Of a stretch of DNA of 64,000 bases, positions 19,448-28,227 are shown piece after piece; the stretch's first letter is position 1, and every line of letters begins with the position of its first letter. Below the pieces are notes generated by a model. It saw nothing but the letters and a program-made list of their open reading frames with translations, searched no databases and had not been told where the DNA came from. The stretch comes from Paludicola sp. MB14-C6 (GTDB lineage: Bacteria > Bacillota > Clostridia > Oscillospirales > Ruminococcaceae): assembly GCF_030908625.1 (NCBI RefSeq), contig NZ_CP133133.1:2418001-2482000 (forward strand). Reading direction: 5' to 3'. A program made the position numbers and the translations under genes.

Positions 19448-21036
19448 TATATTCCCTCTTTTGCTATAATTCCTCGTTTTAATAGATAAATTACGCCTTT
19501 AACTACGATGTTAATAATCAATATTAGCAATGATACAAATGCAGAGCATTCTAATAGCATTTGTGCTTCAAATTGAGTAATCAACAAGGAAATCGGCATA
19601 TTCTTAACGGTGCTTAAAAATGAAACCGCTGAAATGGTAATCATTGAATTTACAAAAAAATAAGATATCATTTCTAACAAGGTGGTTTTCATTTGTGGAA
19701 CAAATACGTCTTTTATCATATAAAATCGATTGATGCCCAAAGTCGTTCCTACAGATTCAAGATTTTCATTTAACTTATTAAAAGAGTTATATGCTAATAA
19801 GTATGGAGAGGCAAAAAAGTGGATGATATTAACGAAAATTAAAATTGCGATTGTTCCATATATAAATGAGCTTTTAAAGAATAGTGCATAAGATAAACCC
19901 AATACAATACCCGGTACAGCCAGTGAAGTGATTGTAATAAGATGTATCAATTTAGATGATTTCGAGTGAATTCTCGCAGTAATATAAGCCGTAATATATG
20001 TTATTATAACACCAACAGCACAAACAAGTAAAGCGATAATTACAGAATTCACAAGATATTGAGTTCCGCTCATATTAAATGTTTGCAAAATGTTGTCAAT
20101 TGTTATGGATAAATCCACAGGATATTTTTTAACAAATGTTAACAAAATGAAAGCTATAATAGGCAATAAAACAAATACAATTGAGATACTGTTTATGACG
20201 TAAGCAAATGCATCACGAACTTTATTTGTTGTAATTCTTGCTGCTTTCACAACATAGGACATATTACTTTTATCAGAATTTAAAATATCGATTAAAAAGG
20301 CAACAATAGCAGGAACCATTAAGATTGCGCCGATTACGCTTCCTTTTCCAAAGTCTAAAAGTCCAATAACTTCTTGATACATCAATACAGGTAATGTAGT
20401 AAATTTGCCCCCAACCATAAGAGGAACACCGTAATCAGTAATGATAAGTGAAAAAACAGCAAAAACGATAGAGATTAACGGTTTTCGTAAATAGGGTAAG
20501 GTAATAGATAAAAATTGTTTTGATTTTGAAATTCCCAATACATCTGCCGCTTCATAAGCAGTGCAATCTTCATAAGCTAGTACATCATATAGCATTAAAA
20601 ATGCAACCGGAAATGAATACATAATACTACCGATTACAATTCCCCAAAAACCGTAGATGTTAGAGGTTAAATGAAGTGAATTCGTCAAAACTCCATTTTT
20701 GCCAAAAAGCATAACAAGACCCATACCATGCGAAATTGATGGTATTAACATGGGAAATGTAAACAAAACACAGAAAGCGCCTTTAAGTTTAATATTTGTT
20801 TTCGCAATAGACCAAGCGAGCAGTCCTGCAAAGCTTACAGAGAGAATGGTTGCCGTTGTTGCAACCAAAAGTGAGTTAATCGCTGATTTACCAAACTGTG
20901 GGGAAGTTAAAACTTGTCCGATATTTTCTTTTGACATATTAAAAAACATGGTTATGATCGGGATTACTAACCCAACAGCAAGAAAAACACCGATTAAAAG
21001 TTTTAATGTGTTGATTTTAAAATTATGTTTATTCAT
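19447..21036 (-). CDS. ABC transporter permease, fused double-domain type
   Basis: A 529-residue integral membrane protein with about twelve hydrophobic segments, arranged as two MetI-like permease halves. Each half carries an EAA-type loop: AYEAADVLGISKSKQFLSITLP (about 178-200) and LESVGTTLGINRFYMIKDVFVP (about 425-446). This fused layout is typical of iron(III) and 2-aminoethylphosphonate importers. It overlaps the ATPase gene by eight bases and the nucleotidyltransferase by one. The neighbours point to import of a headgroup compound rather than iron, but that is inference. Confidence 0.88.
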   Translation of the reverse strand: MNKHNFKINTLKLLIGVFLAVGLVIPIITMFFNMSKENIGQVLTSPQFGKSAINSLLVATTATILSVSFAGLLAWSIAKTNIKLKGAFCVLFTFPMLIPSISHGMGLVMLFGKNGVLTNSLHLTSNIYGFWGIVIGSIMYSFPVAFLMLYDVLAYEDCTAYEAADVLGISKSKQFLSITLPYLRKPLISIVFAVFSLIITDYGVPLMVGGKFTTLPVLMYQEVIGLLDFGKGSVIGAILMVPAIVAFLIDILNSDKSNMSYVVKAARITTNKVRDAFAYVINSISIVFVLLPIIAFILLTFVKKYPVDLSITIDNILQTFNMSGTQYLVNSVIIALLVCAVGVIITYITAYITARIHSKSSKLIHLITITSLAVPGIVLGLSYALFFKSSFIYGTIAILIFVNIIHFFASPYLLAYNSFNKLNENLESVGTTLGINRFYMIKDVFVPQMKTTLLEMISYFFVNSMITISAVSFLSTVKNMPISLLITQFEAQMLLECSAFVSLLILIINIVVKGVIYLLKRGIIAKEGI

Positions 21037-21796
21037 AGTTGTACTCCATAAATTTGTTTAATGATTTAATTTTTTTAGTTAAATTATCAATTACAAATTT
21101 CTCAACATATTCGTTGGCAGGGTTATGAATAATGTTGATTGGAGTATCAATTTGCTCAATTCTTGCTTTTTCCATAACCATAATTCGGTCAGACATAGCA
21201 AAAGCTTCTTCTTGGTCATGGGTTATGTAAACCATTGTTGTTCCAAATTGTTCTTGAATATTTTTAATTTCGTCTCTTAAAACAAGTCGATTTTCAACAT
21301 CAAGCGCAGACATTGGCTCATCAAATAGAATAATTTCAGGATTTAAAGCTAAAGTTCTTGCAATGGCAACTCTTTGCTGTTGACCACCCGATAATTTATG
21401 AGGTTTTTTATGAATATGGTCGATTAGACCAACTTGCTCAATAACCTGCATTGCTTTTTTGGTTGCAGTAGGTTTTGTATTTTTGTTCAGTTTTAATGCA
21501 TATTCAACGTTTTGTAGAACAGTCATATTTTGAAATAAGGCATAGTTTTGAAAAACAATACCCATCCCTCTTTGAGAGGGATGGAATTTGGTAATGTCAA
21601 CGCCATCTTTTAATACAGAACCGTTCGTTGGTTCTAATAGACCGATTAAAATTCTTAATATTGTAGTTTTACCACATCCTGAAGGACCAAGTATAGATAA
21701 AAATTCACCATCTTCAACATCAAAGCTGATATTGTCAAGAACGGTTTTACCATTAAATTCTTTATTTAGGTTGCGTATTTGTAATTTTGAACTCAT
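21029..21796 (-). CDS. ABC transporter ATP-binding protein
   Basis: A 255-residue ABC ATPase. It has Walker A GPSGCGKTTIL (about 37-47), Q-loop VFQNYALFQNM, signature LSGGQQQRVAIARTLA, Walker B IILFDEPMSALD and the switch histidine in YITHDQEEAFAMSD. The sequence most resembles the PotA/FbpC/PhnT group that powers importers with fused permeases. The gene follows the solute-binding lipoprotein by one base and overlaps the permease start. Confidence 0.93.
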   Translation of the reverse strand: MSSKLQIRNLNKEFNGKTVLDNISFDVEDGEFLSILGPSGCGKTTILRILIGLLEPTNGSVLKDGVDITKFHPSQRGMGIVFQNYALFQNMTVLQNVEYALKLNKNTKPTATKKAMQVIEQVGLIDHIHKKPHKLSGGQQQRVAIARTLALNPEIILFDEPMSALDVENRLVLRDEIKNIQEQFGTTMVYITHDQEEAFAMSDRIMVMEKARIEQIDTPINIIHNPANEYVEKFVIDNLTKKIKSLNKFMEYNYE

Positions 21797-21797
21797 G

Positions 21798-22775
21798 TTA
21801 ATACTTCCATTTCGCTAATAATCTGTCTTTTTCTTTTAAATCTCTAATTCCGTCCATATTGGAGTATTTAATTTCTTTAGGATAGTTCTCAACTTTAATA
21901 GTTTGTCCTTCAAAAATTTGTTCCGGAGAATATTTATCTTTATCTTCATTAATGAGTGTAGAATATAGATAGTTAAATACATCTTTCGTTGCTTGCTTAT
22001 TTTGTTTTCCTTCAATAATACCAAATCCGGTTGTAGTATATGGAAGTCCTTCACTAAACTGAATCAATTCTAAATTGACGCCGTCGTTTATTTCTTTTAC
22101 TGCTTGAAGTGTTAAGCCTAAGCCAATGCCGATTTCACCGGAAACGAGTAGCTTAACAGGTCCGGAGCCTGATGAAGTAAATTGAAGAACGTTTTTTGAT
22201 AAAGAATCAAAATATTGGAATGCTTTTTCTTCGCCCATTGCGTTAACAATAGATTTTAAAAAGATATATCCTGTTCCGGAAGCCTTTGGATTTGGCATAG
22301 CAATTAAATCTTTGTATTTTGGATCTAATAAATCATTGTAGCTTTTAGGAACAGGTAAGCCCTTTTCTTGCAAAACTTTTTTGTTTATAACAATAGTACC
22401 GCTATAACGTTCCCAAATTGCATATTTGTCACTGCTGATTTTCATTTCATTAATGTATTTTGCGTTATCGTAAGAATCAAGTTTCGCAAAATTATCACTT
22501 AGCAGTTCCATATAGCCGCTTTCAAGTCCTAAAACGATATCACATTCAGTGCTTTTACCTTCACTCTTTAGCTTTGCAGCGTTATTACCTGTAGATTGAT
22601 ATTGTAAAGCAATATCATATTTAGGAAATTGTTCTTTTAATCTTTTTAGTATATATTCATTTCTAAAATCTTCTGCACTCGAATAGATAACAACCTTATT
22701 GTTTTTGTTACCTGAGCAGGCAGTAAAGGATAAAATGCAAGTTAGTATAAGTAAAATTGATAGTATTTTTTTCAT
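21798..22775 (-). CDS. ABC transporter solute-binding lipoprotein (family 1)
   Basis: A 325-residue exported lipoprotein. The signal MKKILSILLILTCILSFTAC ends in a lipobox with Cys20. The mature part has the Fbp/AEP-binding pattern VVIYSSAEDF, SGTIVINKKVL and SGSGPVKLLVSGEIGIGLG. The start is ATG at 22773-22775, with AAAGGAGA upstream; the longer frame from 22799 has no ribosome site. It is the first gene of the operon. Iron-binding tyrosines are not obvious, and with the LicC-type enzyme at the operon's end, an organic phosphonate or phosphocholine-like ligand is more likely. Confidence 0.85.
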   Translation of the reverse strand: MKKILSILLILTCILSFTACSGNKNNKVVIYSSAEDFRNEYILKRLKEQFPKYDIALQYQSTGNNAAKLKSEGKSTECDIVLGLESGYMELLSDNFAKLDSYDNAKYINEMKISSDKYAIWERYSGTIVINKKVLQEKGLPVPKSYNDLLDPKYKDLIAMPNPKASGTGYIFLKSIVNAMGEEKAFQYFDSLSKNVLQFTSSGSGPVKLLVSGEIGIGLGLTLQAVKEINDGVNLELIQFSEGLPYTTTGFGIIEGKQNKQATKDVFNYLYSTLINEDKDKYSPEQIFEGQTIKVENYPKEIKYSNMDGIRDLKEKDRLLAKWKY

Positions 22776-22790
22776 GTCAAATAATTCTCC

Positions 22791-22831
22791 TTTGTTCAAT
22801 TTATTTCATTTTAATAAAAAAAATGAACAAA
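22791..22831. promoter_or_regulatory. Inverted repeat upstream of the importer operon
   Basis: TTTGTTCA (22791-22798) and TGAACAAA (22824-22831) form an 8-base inverted repeat with 25 bases between, just upstream of the first operon gene and overlapping its ribosome site. It could be an operator, perhaps for the winged-helix domain encoded in the same operon. It could also be a 5' leader hairpin. Confidence 0.4.
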
Positions 22832-23072
22832 GTCAATAGCAAAAAGATTGTTTTTTATACAAATTATGTTTTCTAATGAACCATATTTATCAAAAATACT
22901 GTTCAATTATAATGGTTTTGGGGAATACGTTTATGAAAGTGAAAATTGATAGCCCATCATTGATATCTATTTAAAAAAGTGATATAATGATTCTAATTGA
23001 AAATAATGATACATAATAAAGATAATTTAAATTACTTCAAAGAGAATTAACTTCTAAGAAGGGAAATCACAA

Positions 23073-24122
23073 ATGAAAAATAATATAATTGTACCTGTTG
23101 GATATATGGGGTCAGGATCTTCTGCTATAACACATTTAGTATCTGAATTTAAAGGATATGAAGCCAAAGCAGGTATCTTTGAGTTCGTTTTTTTGCATTG
23201 CCCAAACGGGCTTTTTGATTTAGAAGACAAGCTCTTGGTGGGAAATACAACATTAAGAAGTGATGAAGCACTGCATAGCTTTTATAATACGATGAAGATG
23301 CTATATGATAAAAAGTATTGGTGGGTAGGTCATTATAAAGAAATAATCGGTGAAGATTTTTGGCCTGTAACACAAAACTTCATTGAAAGTTTAATTCAAT
23401 GTAAACCGGATTATTTTTGGTATCCGCAAGAAAATGTGAACACTAGAATGTTTTTTAAGCTGATTTTGAACAAACTTGTTTCTATAGCTACGTTTAAAAA
23501 AATTCATCTAAAAAAGCCATTACTATATCCGGAGATTTGGCTTTCTTATGTAAAACCAGATGAGTTTTATGAAAAAGCAAAAGCTTATTTGAATCAAATA
23601 TTTGATATGCTGGGTGTAGAGAAAAATCATATCATATTGGATCAATTATTACTACCGCAAAATATGCATAGAATTGATCATTATTTTGATTCTAATCTAA
23701 AAGCTTTTGTTGTTCAAAGAGATCCAAGAGATGTTTTTATTATCAACAAATATATTTGGCCGGCTCAAAATGAAATTGTTCCGTTCTCAACAGAAGTTGA
23801 AGATTTTTGTAGACAATATCGTTTAATGAGAGAGGCGGAACGAAGGACAGATAGTAAGAAAGTAATTTATTTAAAATTTGAAGATTTAGTTTATAATTAT
23901 GATGAGTCTATAAAAGCAATTTTGAATTTTTTGGATTTATCGCCAGCAGATCATATTCGTAAAAAAGAGAAGTTTAAGCCCGAGATTTCTATTAACAATA
24001 CGCAATTGTTCCGTGCGAATCCTTCTTATAAAAGAGAAGCTGAAATTATCGAAAATATGTTACCAGAGTATTTGTATTGTTTTCCATATGAGAACCATGT
24101 AAATACCGAAACTATTTTTTAA
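23073..24122 (+). CDS. Sulfotransferase family protein
   Basis: A 349-residue protein. The N-terminal VGYMGSGSSAITHL (about 8-21) fits the 5'-phosphate loop that binds PAPS, and VVQRDPRDVFIINKY (about 213-227) fits the 3'-phosphate motif. Sulfotransferases move a sulfuryl group from PAPS to a sugar or protein hydroxyl. It is followed 17 bases later by a WecG-type glycosyltransferase, so the target may be a surface glycan. GAAGGGAAA precedes the ATG. No PAPS synthesis genes are visible in the window. Confidence 0.78.
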   Translation: MKNNIIVPVGYMGSGSSAITHLVSEFKGYEAKAGIFEFVFLHCPNGLFDLEDKLLVGNTTLRSDEALHSFYNTMKMLYDKKYWWVGHYKEIIGEDFWPVTQNFIESLIQCKPDYFWYPQENVNTRMFFKLILNKLVSIATFKKIHLKKPLLYPEIWLSYVKPDEFYEKAKAYLNQIFDMLGVEKNHIILDQLLLPQNMHRIDHYFDSNLKAFVVQRDPRDVFIINKYIWPAQNEIVPFSTEVEDFCRQYRLMREAERRTDSKKVIYLKFEDLVYNYDESIKAILNFLDLSPADHIRKKEKFKPEISINNTQLFRANPSYKREAEIIENMLPEYLYCFPYENHVNTETIF

Positions 24123-24139
24123 TAGTAATAGGAGATAAT

Positions 24140-24859
24140 ATGAAAAAGTATTTGGAAAAAGTGTTTGGTAAAACTCAAAAGGAGTTTTTTGAGTTGGTGG
24201 AATCTAATATAAAACGAGATAAGAAAATGTTCATTATCACTGCTAATCCTGAGACATTGATGATTGGTGTTAATTCTCCTGATTTTAATCAGGTTTTGCT
24301 TGAAGATGATGTAACAATTACTCCGGATGGTATTGGTGTAGTTAAAGCGTTATCTATGTTAAACATGGATGTAGAAGAGCGTATTACAGGTGTTGATATT
24401 GCGAGGCATTTGTTAGACGTTGGAAATCAAAATCAGAAATCTATATATTTATATGGAGCAAAGCCTGAGGTGCTGGATGCTTTTGTTGCTAAAATAAAAA
24501 ATGAATACGCTGATTTAGTAGTGCTTGGAGCAAAAGACGGATATCATAATGTGGATGATGATGTCTTTTTAGATATTGTTGAAAAGAAACCTGATATTGT
24601 GCTGATCGCATTGGGAATTCCAAGACAGGAATTATTGATTCATAAGTACTATAATCAAATGGAAAAAGGTATCTTTGTTGGTGTAGGTGGTACATTTGAC
24701 GTTTTGAGCGGCACTAAAAAAAGAGCACCGAAATTTTTTATTAAAATGAATTTAGAATGGCTGTATCGTATTGCAAAGGAACCCAAACGGTTTAATCGAT
24801 TTTATAAAAGTAATATACAATTTATGAAATTAGTAAATAGATTAAAGCGAGAAGGGTAA
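24140..24859 (+). CDS. WecG/TagA/CpsF family glycosyltransferase
   Basis: A 239-residue protein of normal family length. Motifs are ITANPETLMIGVNSPDF, the conserved TPDGIGVVKA (about 55-64), GAKDGYHNVDDD and GIPRQELLIHK, with a C-terminal LEWLYRIAKEPKRF. Members transfer N-acetylmannosamine-type sugars to lipid-linked precursors of teichoic acid or capsule. AGGAGA precedes the ATG. It sits behind the sulfotransferase gene and ahead of a strong terminator, suggesting a two-gene surface-polysaccharide operon. Confidence 0.92.
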   Translation: MKKYLEKVFGKTQKEFFELVESNIKRDKKMFIITANPETLMIGVNSPDFNQVLLEDDVTITPDGIGVVKALSMLNMDVEERITGVDIARHLLDVGNQNQKSIYLYGAKPEVLDAFVAKIKNEYADLVVLGAKDGYHNVDDDVFLDIVEKKPDIVLIALGIPRQELLIHKYYNQMEKGIFVGVGGTFDVLSGTKKRAPKFFIKMNLEWLYRIAKEPKRFNRFYKSNIQFMKLVNRLKREG

Positions 24860-24923
24860 AAAACAAAATATAATAAAACTAGTTTGAAATAGAAAAATAA
24901 TCTAGAATATGTGTTTTCAAGAA

Positions 24924-24957
24924 GCCAGCGTCAAAACGACGCTGGCTCAAATTTTAT
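24924..24957 (+). terminator. Terminator after the glycosyltransferase
   Basis: GCCAGCGTC (24924-24932) pairs with GACGCTGGC (24938-24946) around a five-base loop, followed by TCAAATTTTATT. Confidence 0.85.
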
Positions 24958-25038
24958 TATGGGGGCCAAAATTCAAAAACTAAACCACCACCGGCTTTAG
25001 CTGGTAATGGTTCTGATATGTATTTAATTTACAAATAG

Positions 25039-25905
25039 TTAAAAATCTATGGCTCTCCTTCTTACCTTGCGGTATGCGTTAGGCGTAATATTTTTATAGC
25101 GTTTAAATGTTTTTATGAAATAGCTTAGCTCGTTAAATCCACAGCTTAAGGCAATTTCTGTAACATTATCAAAGGTGGAGCACAGCAGCTCTGCCGCACA
25201 TTCAATGCGATAATAGTTTAAATAATCTATTGGAGTATGCCCTGTAACCTGATGAAAAACACGACAAAAATATTTTGGTGCCATGTTTGCTTCAAGGGCT
25301 AAATCATCGAGCGTAAGTGGTAGAAAATAGTCATTGCGTATTCTTCGTAAAACATTTTTCATCTGCGATGCACGCTTTTCGGTTTTTAGACTTGCATCTG
25401 TAACTTGTTTGTATAATTTTTGCTGTATAACAATACCTATAAATTCAAACAAAAGACCTGTTGTTATAAATTCGTAACCATCTTGCTCTTTATCTATAGC
25501 TTCAAAAACAGCATCAATAATATTTGCACAGTAACTACCCTTTTCAAACTTATTTTGTATATTTGCGTTGTGCCCTAACACTAAGCTGAACTTTTGTCGG
25601 CAAATGATATTGTCCTGTAAAAAACGCTCCATATCAAACACTACACATTTATAAATGCAATTTTGGGGTATACCACCATGAATAACGCCTCCATTTATAA
25701 ATGCACAGTCACCATTGGTGAGAACAATGCTTTCGCCGTCAAGCGATAGGGTTAAAACCCCATTAAGCACAAGCACAAATTCGCACTCAATATGCCAATG
25801 AAAAGGCATTTCATATCTTGGGTTTGCATAATCTACATAATAAAGTTCAATTGGAAAATCAAATGTTCCACGCACCTTTTCTTCATGACAGGCAAGATAC
25901 TTCAT
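25039..25905 (-). CDS. AraC family transcriptional regulator
   Basis: A 288-residue protein. The N-terminal cupin (residues about 15-110, FHWHIECEFVLVLNGVLTLS) would bind a sugar. The C-terminal AraC double helix-turn-helix (about 185-285) includes LDDLALEANMAPKYFCRVFH and VTEIALSCGFNELSYFIKTF. It is divergent from the fucose genes that start 110 bases away, so it is the likely fucose- or deoxysugar-responsive activator of that operon. GGAGGG precedes the start. Confidence 0.9.
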   Translation of the reverse strand: MKYLACHEEKVRGTFDFPIELYYVDYANPRYEMPFHWHIECEFVLVLNGVLTLSLDGESIVLTNGDCAFINGGVIHGGIPQNCIYKCVVFDMERFLQDNIICRQKFSLVLGHNANIQNKFEKGSYCANIIDAVFEAIDKEQDGYEFITTGLLFEFIGIVIQQKLYKQVTDASLKTEKRASQMKNVLRRIRNDYFLPLTLDDLALEANMAPKYFCRVFHQVTGHTPIDYLNYYRIECAAELLCSTFDNVTEIALSCGFNELSYFIKTFKRYKNITPNAYRKVRRRAIDF

Positions 25906-26014
25906 TACACCCTCCAGAAAGTGAATATTGTTATATTATTTCTTATTATACAACTAGATAAGTGCAAAAAACAACAGTATAATATAATTTAGAATAAATT
26001 AAAGGAGCAAAATA

Positions 26015-26704
26015 ATGGACATAAATTTAATCAAAGATCAAATATGCGATGTATGTCACAAAACATGGCAGCTTGGTTGGGTTGCTGCAAACGATGGCAA
26101 CGTTTCTGCACGTTTGGATGACGGTACTTTTCTTGCAACTCCAACAGGAATGAGCAAGGCGTTTATCACTCCTGAAAAGCTTATAAGAATAGATGAGAAA
26201 GGGCAAATCTTAGAGGCTGCAGATGGATTGCGCCCTTCAAGTGAAATTAAAATGCATTTAAGATGCTACGAAAAACGTCCCGATGTGTGGAGTGTTATTC
26301 ATGCACACCCTCCAGGAGCAACAGGCTTTGCGGTAGCACATAAGGCAATGGACATGTACAATATGATAGAGGATGTGGCTGTTATTGGCAGTGTTCCGCT
26401 CACTCCATACGGTACACCATCAACAATCGAAGTACCTAATTCCATTGAGCCTTATCTTGAAGATCATGATGTTATGTTGCTTGAAAATCATGGTGCACTT
26501 GCAGTTGGTAGTGACGTTATAACGGCATTTTACCGCATGGAGAGCTTGGAACTTTGGGCAAAAATTACAATCAATGCCATCATTTTGGGCGGTAGCCATG
26601 ATATAAGTCGTGAAAATATTCAAAAGTTAATAGATTTGCGTGAATATTACGGAGTTACAGGCCGTCATCCAGGATATAAAAAGTATAATAAAGTAGAGGG
26701 ATAG
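26015..26704 (+). CDS. fucA: L-fuculose-phosphate aldolase-type class II aldolase
   Basis: A 229-residue class II aldolase/adducin family protein with the zinc and substrate motifs GNVSARLDDGTFLATPTG, VIHAHPPGATGFA (HxH) and LLENHGALAVG. In the fucose pathway it splits L-fuculose 1-phosphate into dihydroxyacetone phosphate and lactaldehyde. The name rests on its place in front of an FGGY kinase and FucI; the fold alone would also allow rhamnulose-1-phosphate. AAAGGAG precedes the ATG. Confidence 0.87.
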   Translation: MDINLIKDQICDVCHKTWQLGWVAANDGNVSARLDDGTFLATPTGMSKAFITPEKLIRIDEKGQILEAADGLRPSSEIKMHLRCYEKRPDVWSVIHAHPPGATGFAVAHKAMDMYNMIEDVAVIGSVPLTPYGTPSTIEVPNSIEPYLEDHDVMLLENHGALAVGSDVITAFYRMESLELWAKITINAIILGGSHDISRENIQKLIDLREYYGVTGRHPGYKKYNKVEG

Positions 26705-26803
26705 ACCTATGCTATAAAATATAGTTTGGGTTTTATCATAGCAATTGTTGCAACAGGAGAAATAGCTATTTATGCAAATATTACTTAAAAAGGATGTTGT
26801 TAA

Positions 26804-28225
26804 ATGAGCAAAACCACTGTGCTTGCATTTGATTTTGGCGCATCAAGCGGACGCGCAATAAAAGCTTGCTATGACGGCAAAACTTTAACATATCATGAAA
26901 TACATAGGTTCGAGAATAATCCGTACTTTTATCAAGACCATTTTTGCTGGGATATTGATGAATTGATGCAAAACGTTTATACCGCAATAGAAAAAGCAGG
27001 AGAGTTTAACAGTGTTGGATTTGATACTTGGGGTGTTGATTATGGCTTGCTTGATAAAAATGGCAATCTTGTTAAACGCCCTGTTAGCTATCGTGACATA
27101 CGCACAAGGGGCGTGGCTAAAAAGGCATTTGAAAAGATGTCCGCATACGATATTTATCGCAAAACAGGCAATCAAATTATGGACATGAATACGCTTTTTC
27201 AGCTTATAAGCGATGATTTAAGCGGTACAGAAAAAATACTTTTTATGCCTGATTTATTTAGCTATATGCTTTGCAAAAATGCAGTGTGTGAGCAAACAAT
27301 AGCATCTACTTCACAGATGTTTAATCCAACAGATATGCATTGGCAGGATGAAGTGCTTAATACCTTTGGCATATCTCAAAATAAACTTTGCACTATTGTG
27401 CCAAGCGGTACGATAATTGGTGAATATAAAAATGCAAAGGTTATTGCGGTTGCTGGTCACGATACACAATGTGCTGTTGCGGCAATGCCATGCAAAAGTA
27501 AAAATGTAGCTTTTTTATCCTGCGGTACATGGAGCTTATTTGGCACCGAGCTTGACAGCCCCGTGCTTACAAAGCAAAGCTTTGATAACTGTTTATCCAA
27601 TGAGATAGGAGCAAACAGTAAAATTAACTTTCTTAAGAACATTATTGGGCTTTGGCTTATACAAGAAAGTAGACGAGAATGGAAAAGGCAGGGGAAGGAG
27701 TATAGCTATGCAGAATTGGAAAAGCTAGCTTTAGAGGCACAGCCGCTGCAATGTTTTATTAACCCAGATGCTTCAGAGTTTGCAACTCCGGGTGACATAC
27801 CTTCACGTGTCCAGAAATTTTGCGAAAAAACAGGGCAAAAAGTTCCCGATACCGTTGGCGAAATTATGCGTTGTATCTATGAAAGCCTTGCAATGAAGTA
27901 TCGCTATGCACTTATGCAAATTACAAATATTACACAAAAAAACTTTACTATTTTACATGTGCTTGGCGGTGGAACAAAGGATAAGCTGCTTTGCCAGATG
28001 ACTGCCAACAGCTGTAATATTACGGTTGAGGCAGGCCCTATTGAGGCAACAGCGCTTGGCAATATTATTATCCAGCTTGTGGCACTTGGTAAAATACCAA
28101 GTATAGATGAGGGTAGGCAAATTATTGCGAACACTGAACATATTATAAAATATTATCCTACACAAAGTGATGTGTGGGAAAAAGCATATAATAATTGTAA
28201 AAAATTTTTTAAGGAGGATTTATAA
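26804..28225 (+). CDS. FGGY-family carbohydrate kinase (rhamnulokinase-like)
   Basis: A 473-residue FGGY kinase. The N-terminus LAFDFGASSGRAIKA is the phosphate loop; SVGFDTWGVDYGLLD and the C-terminal HVLGGGTKDKLLCQMTAN are conserved. Overall it resembles RhaB more than classical FucK. Because the gene is immediately followed by fucI (two bases) and preceded by an aldolase, L-fuculose is its most likely substrate here. AAAGGATG lies upstream of ATG 26804. Confidence 0.87.
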   Translation: MSKTTVLAFDFGASSGRAIKACYDGKTLTYHEIHRFENNPYFYQDHFCWDIDELMQNVYTAIEKAGEFNSVGFDTWGVDYGLLDKNGNLVKRPVSYRDIRTRGVAKKAFEKMSAYDIYRKTGNQIMDMNTLFQLISDDLSGTEKILFMPDLFSYMLCKNAVCEQTIASTSQMFNPTDMHWQDEVLNTFGISQNKLCTIVPSGTIIGEYKNAKVIAVAGHDTQCAVAAMPCKSKNVAFLSCGTWSLFGTELDSPVLTKQSFDNCLSNEIGANSKINFLKNIIGLWLIQESRREWKRQGKEYSYAELEKLALEAQPLQCFINPDASEFATPGDIPSRVQKFCEKTGQKVPDTVGEIMRCIYESLAMKYRYALMQITNITQKNFTILHVLGGGTKDKLLCQMTANSCNITVEAGPIEATALGNIIIQLVALGKIPSIDEGRQIIANTEHIIKYYPTQSDVWEKAYNNCKKFFKEDL

Positions 28226-28227
28226 CA

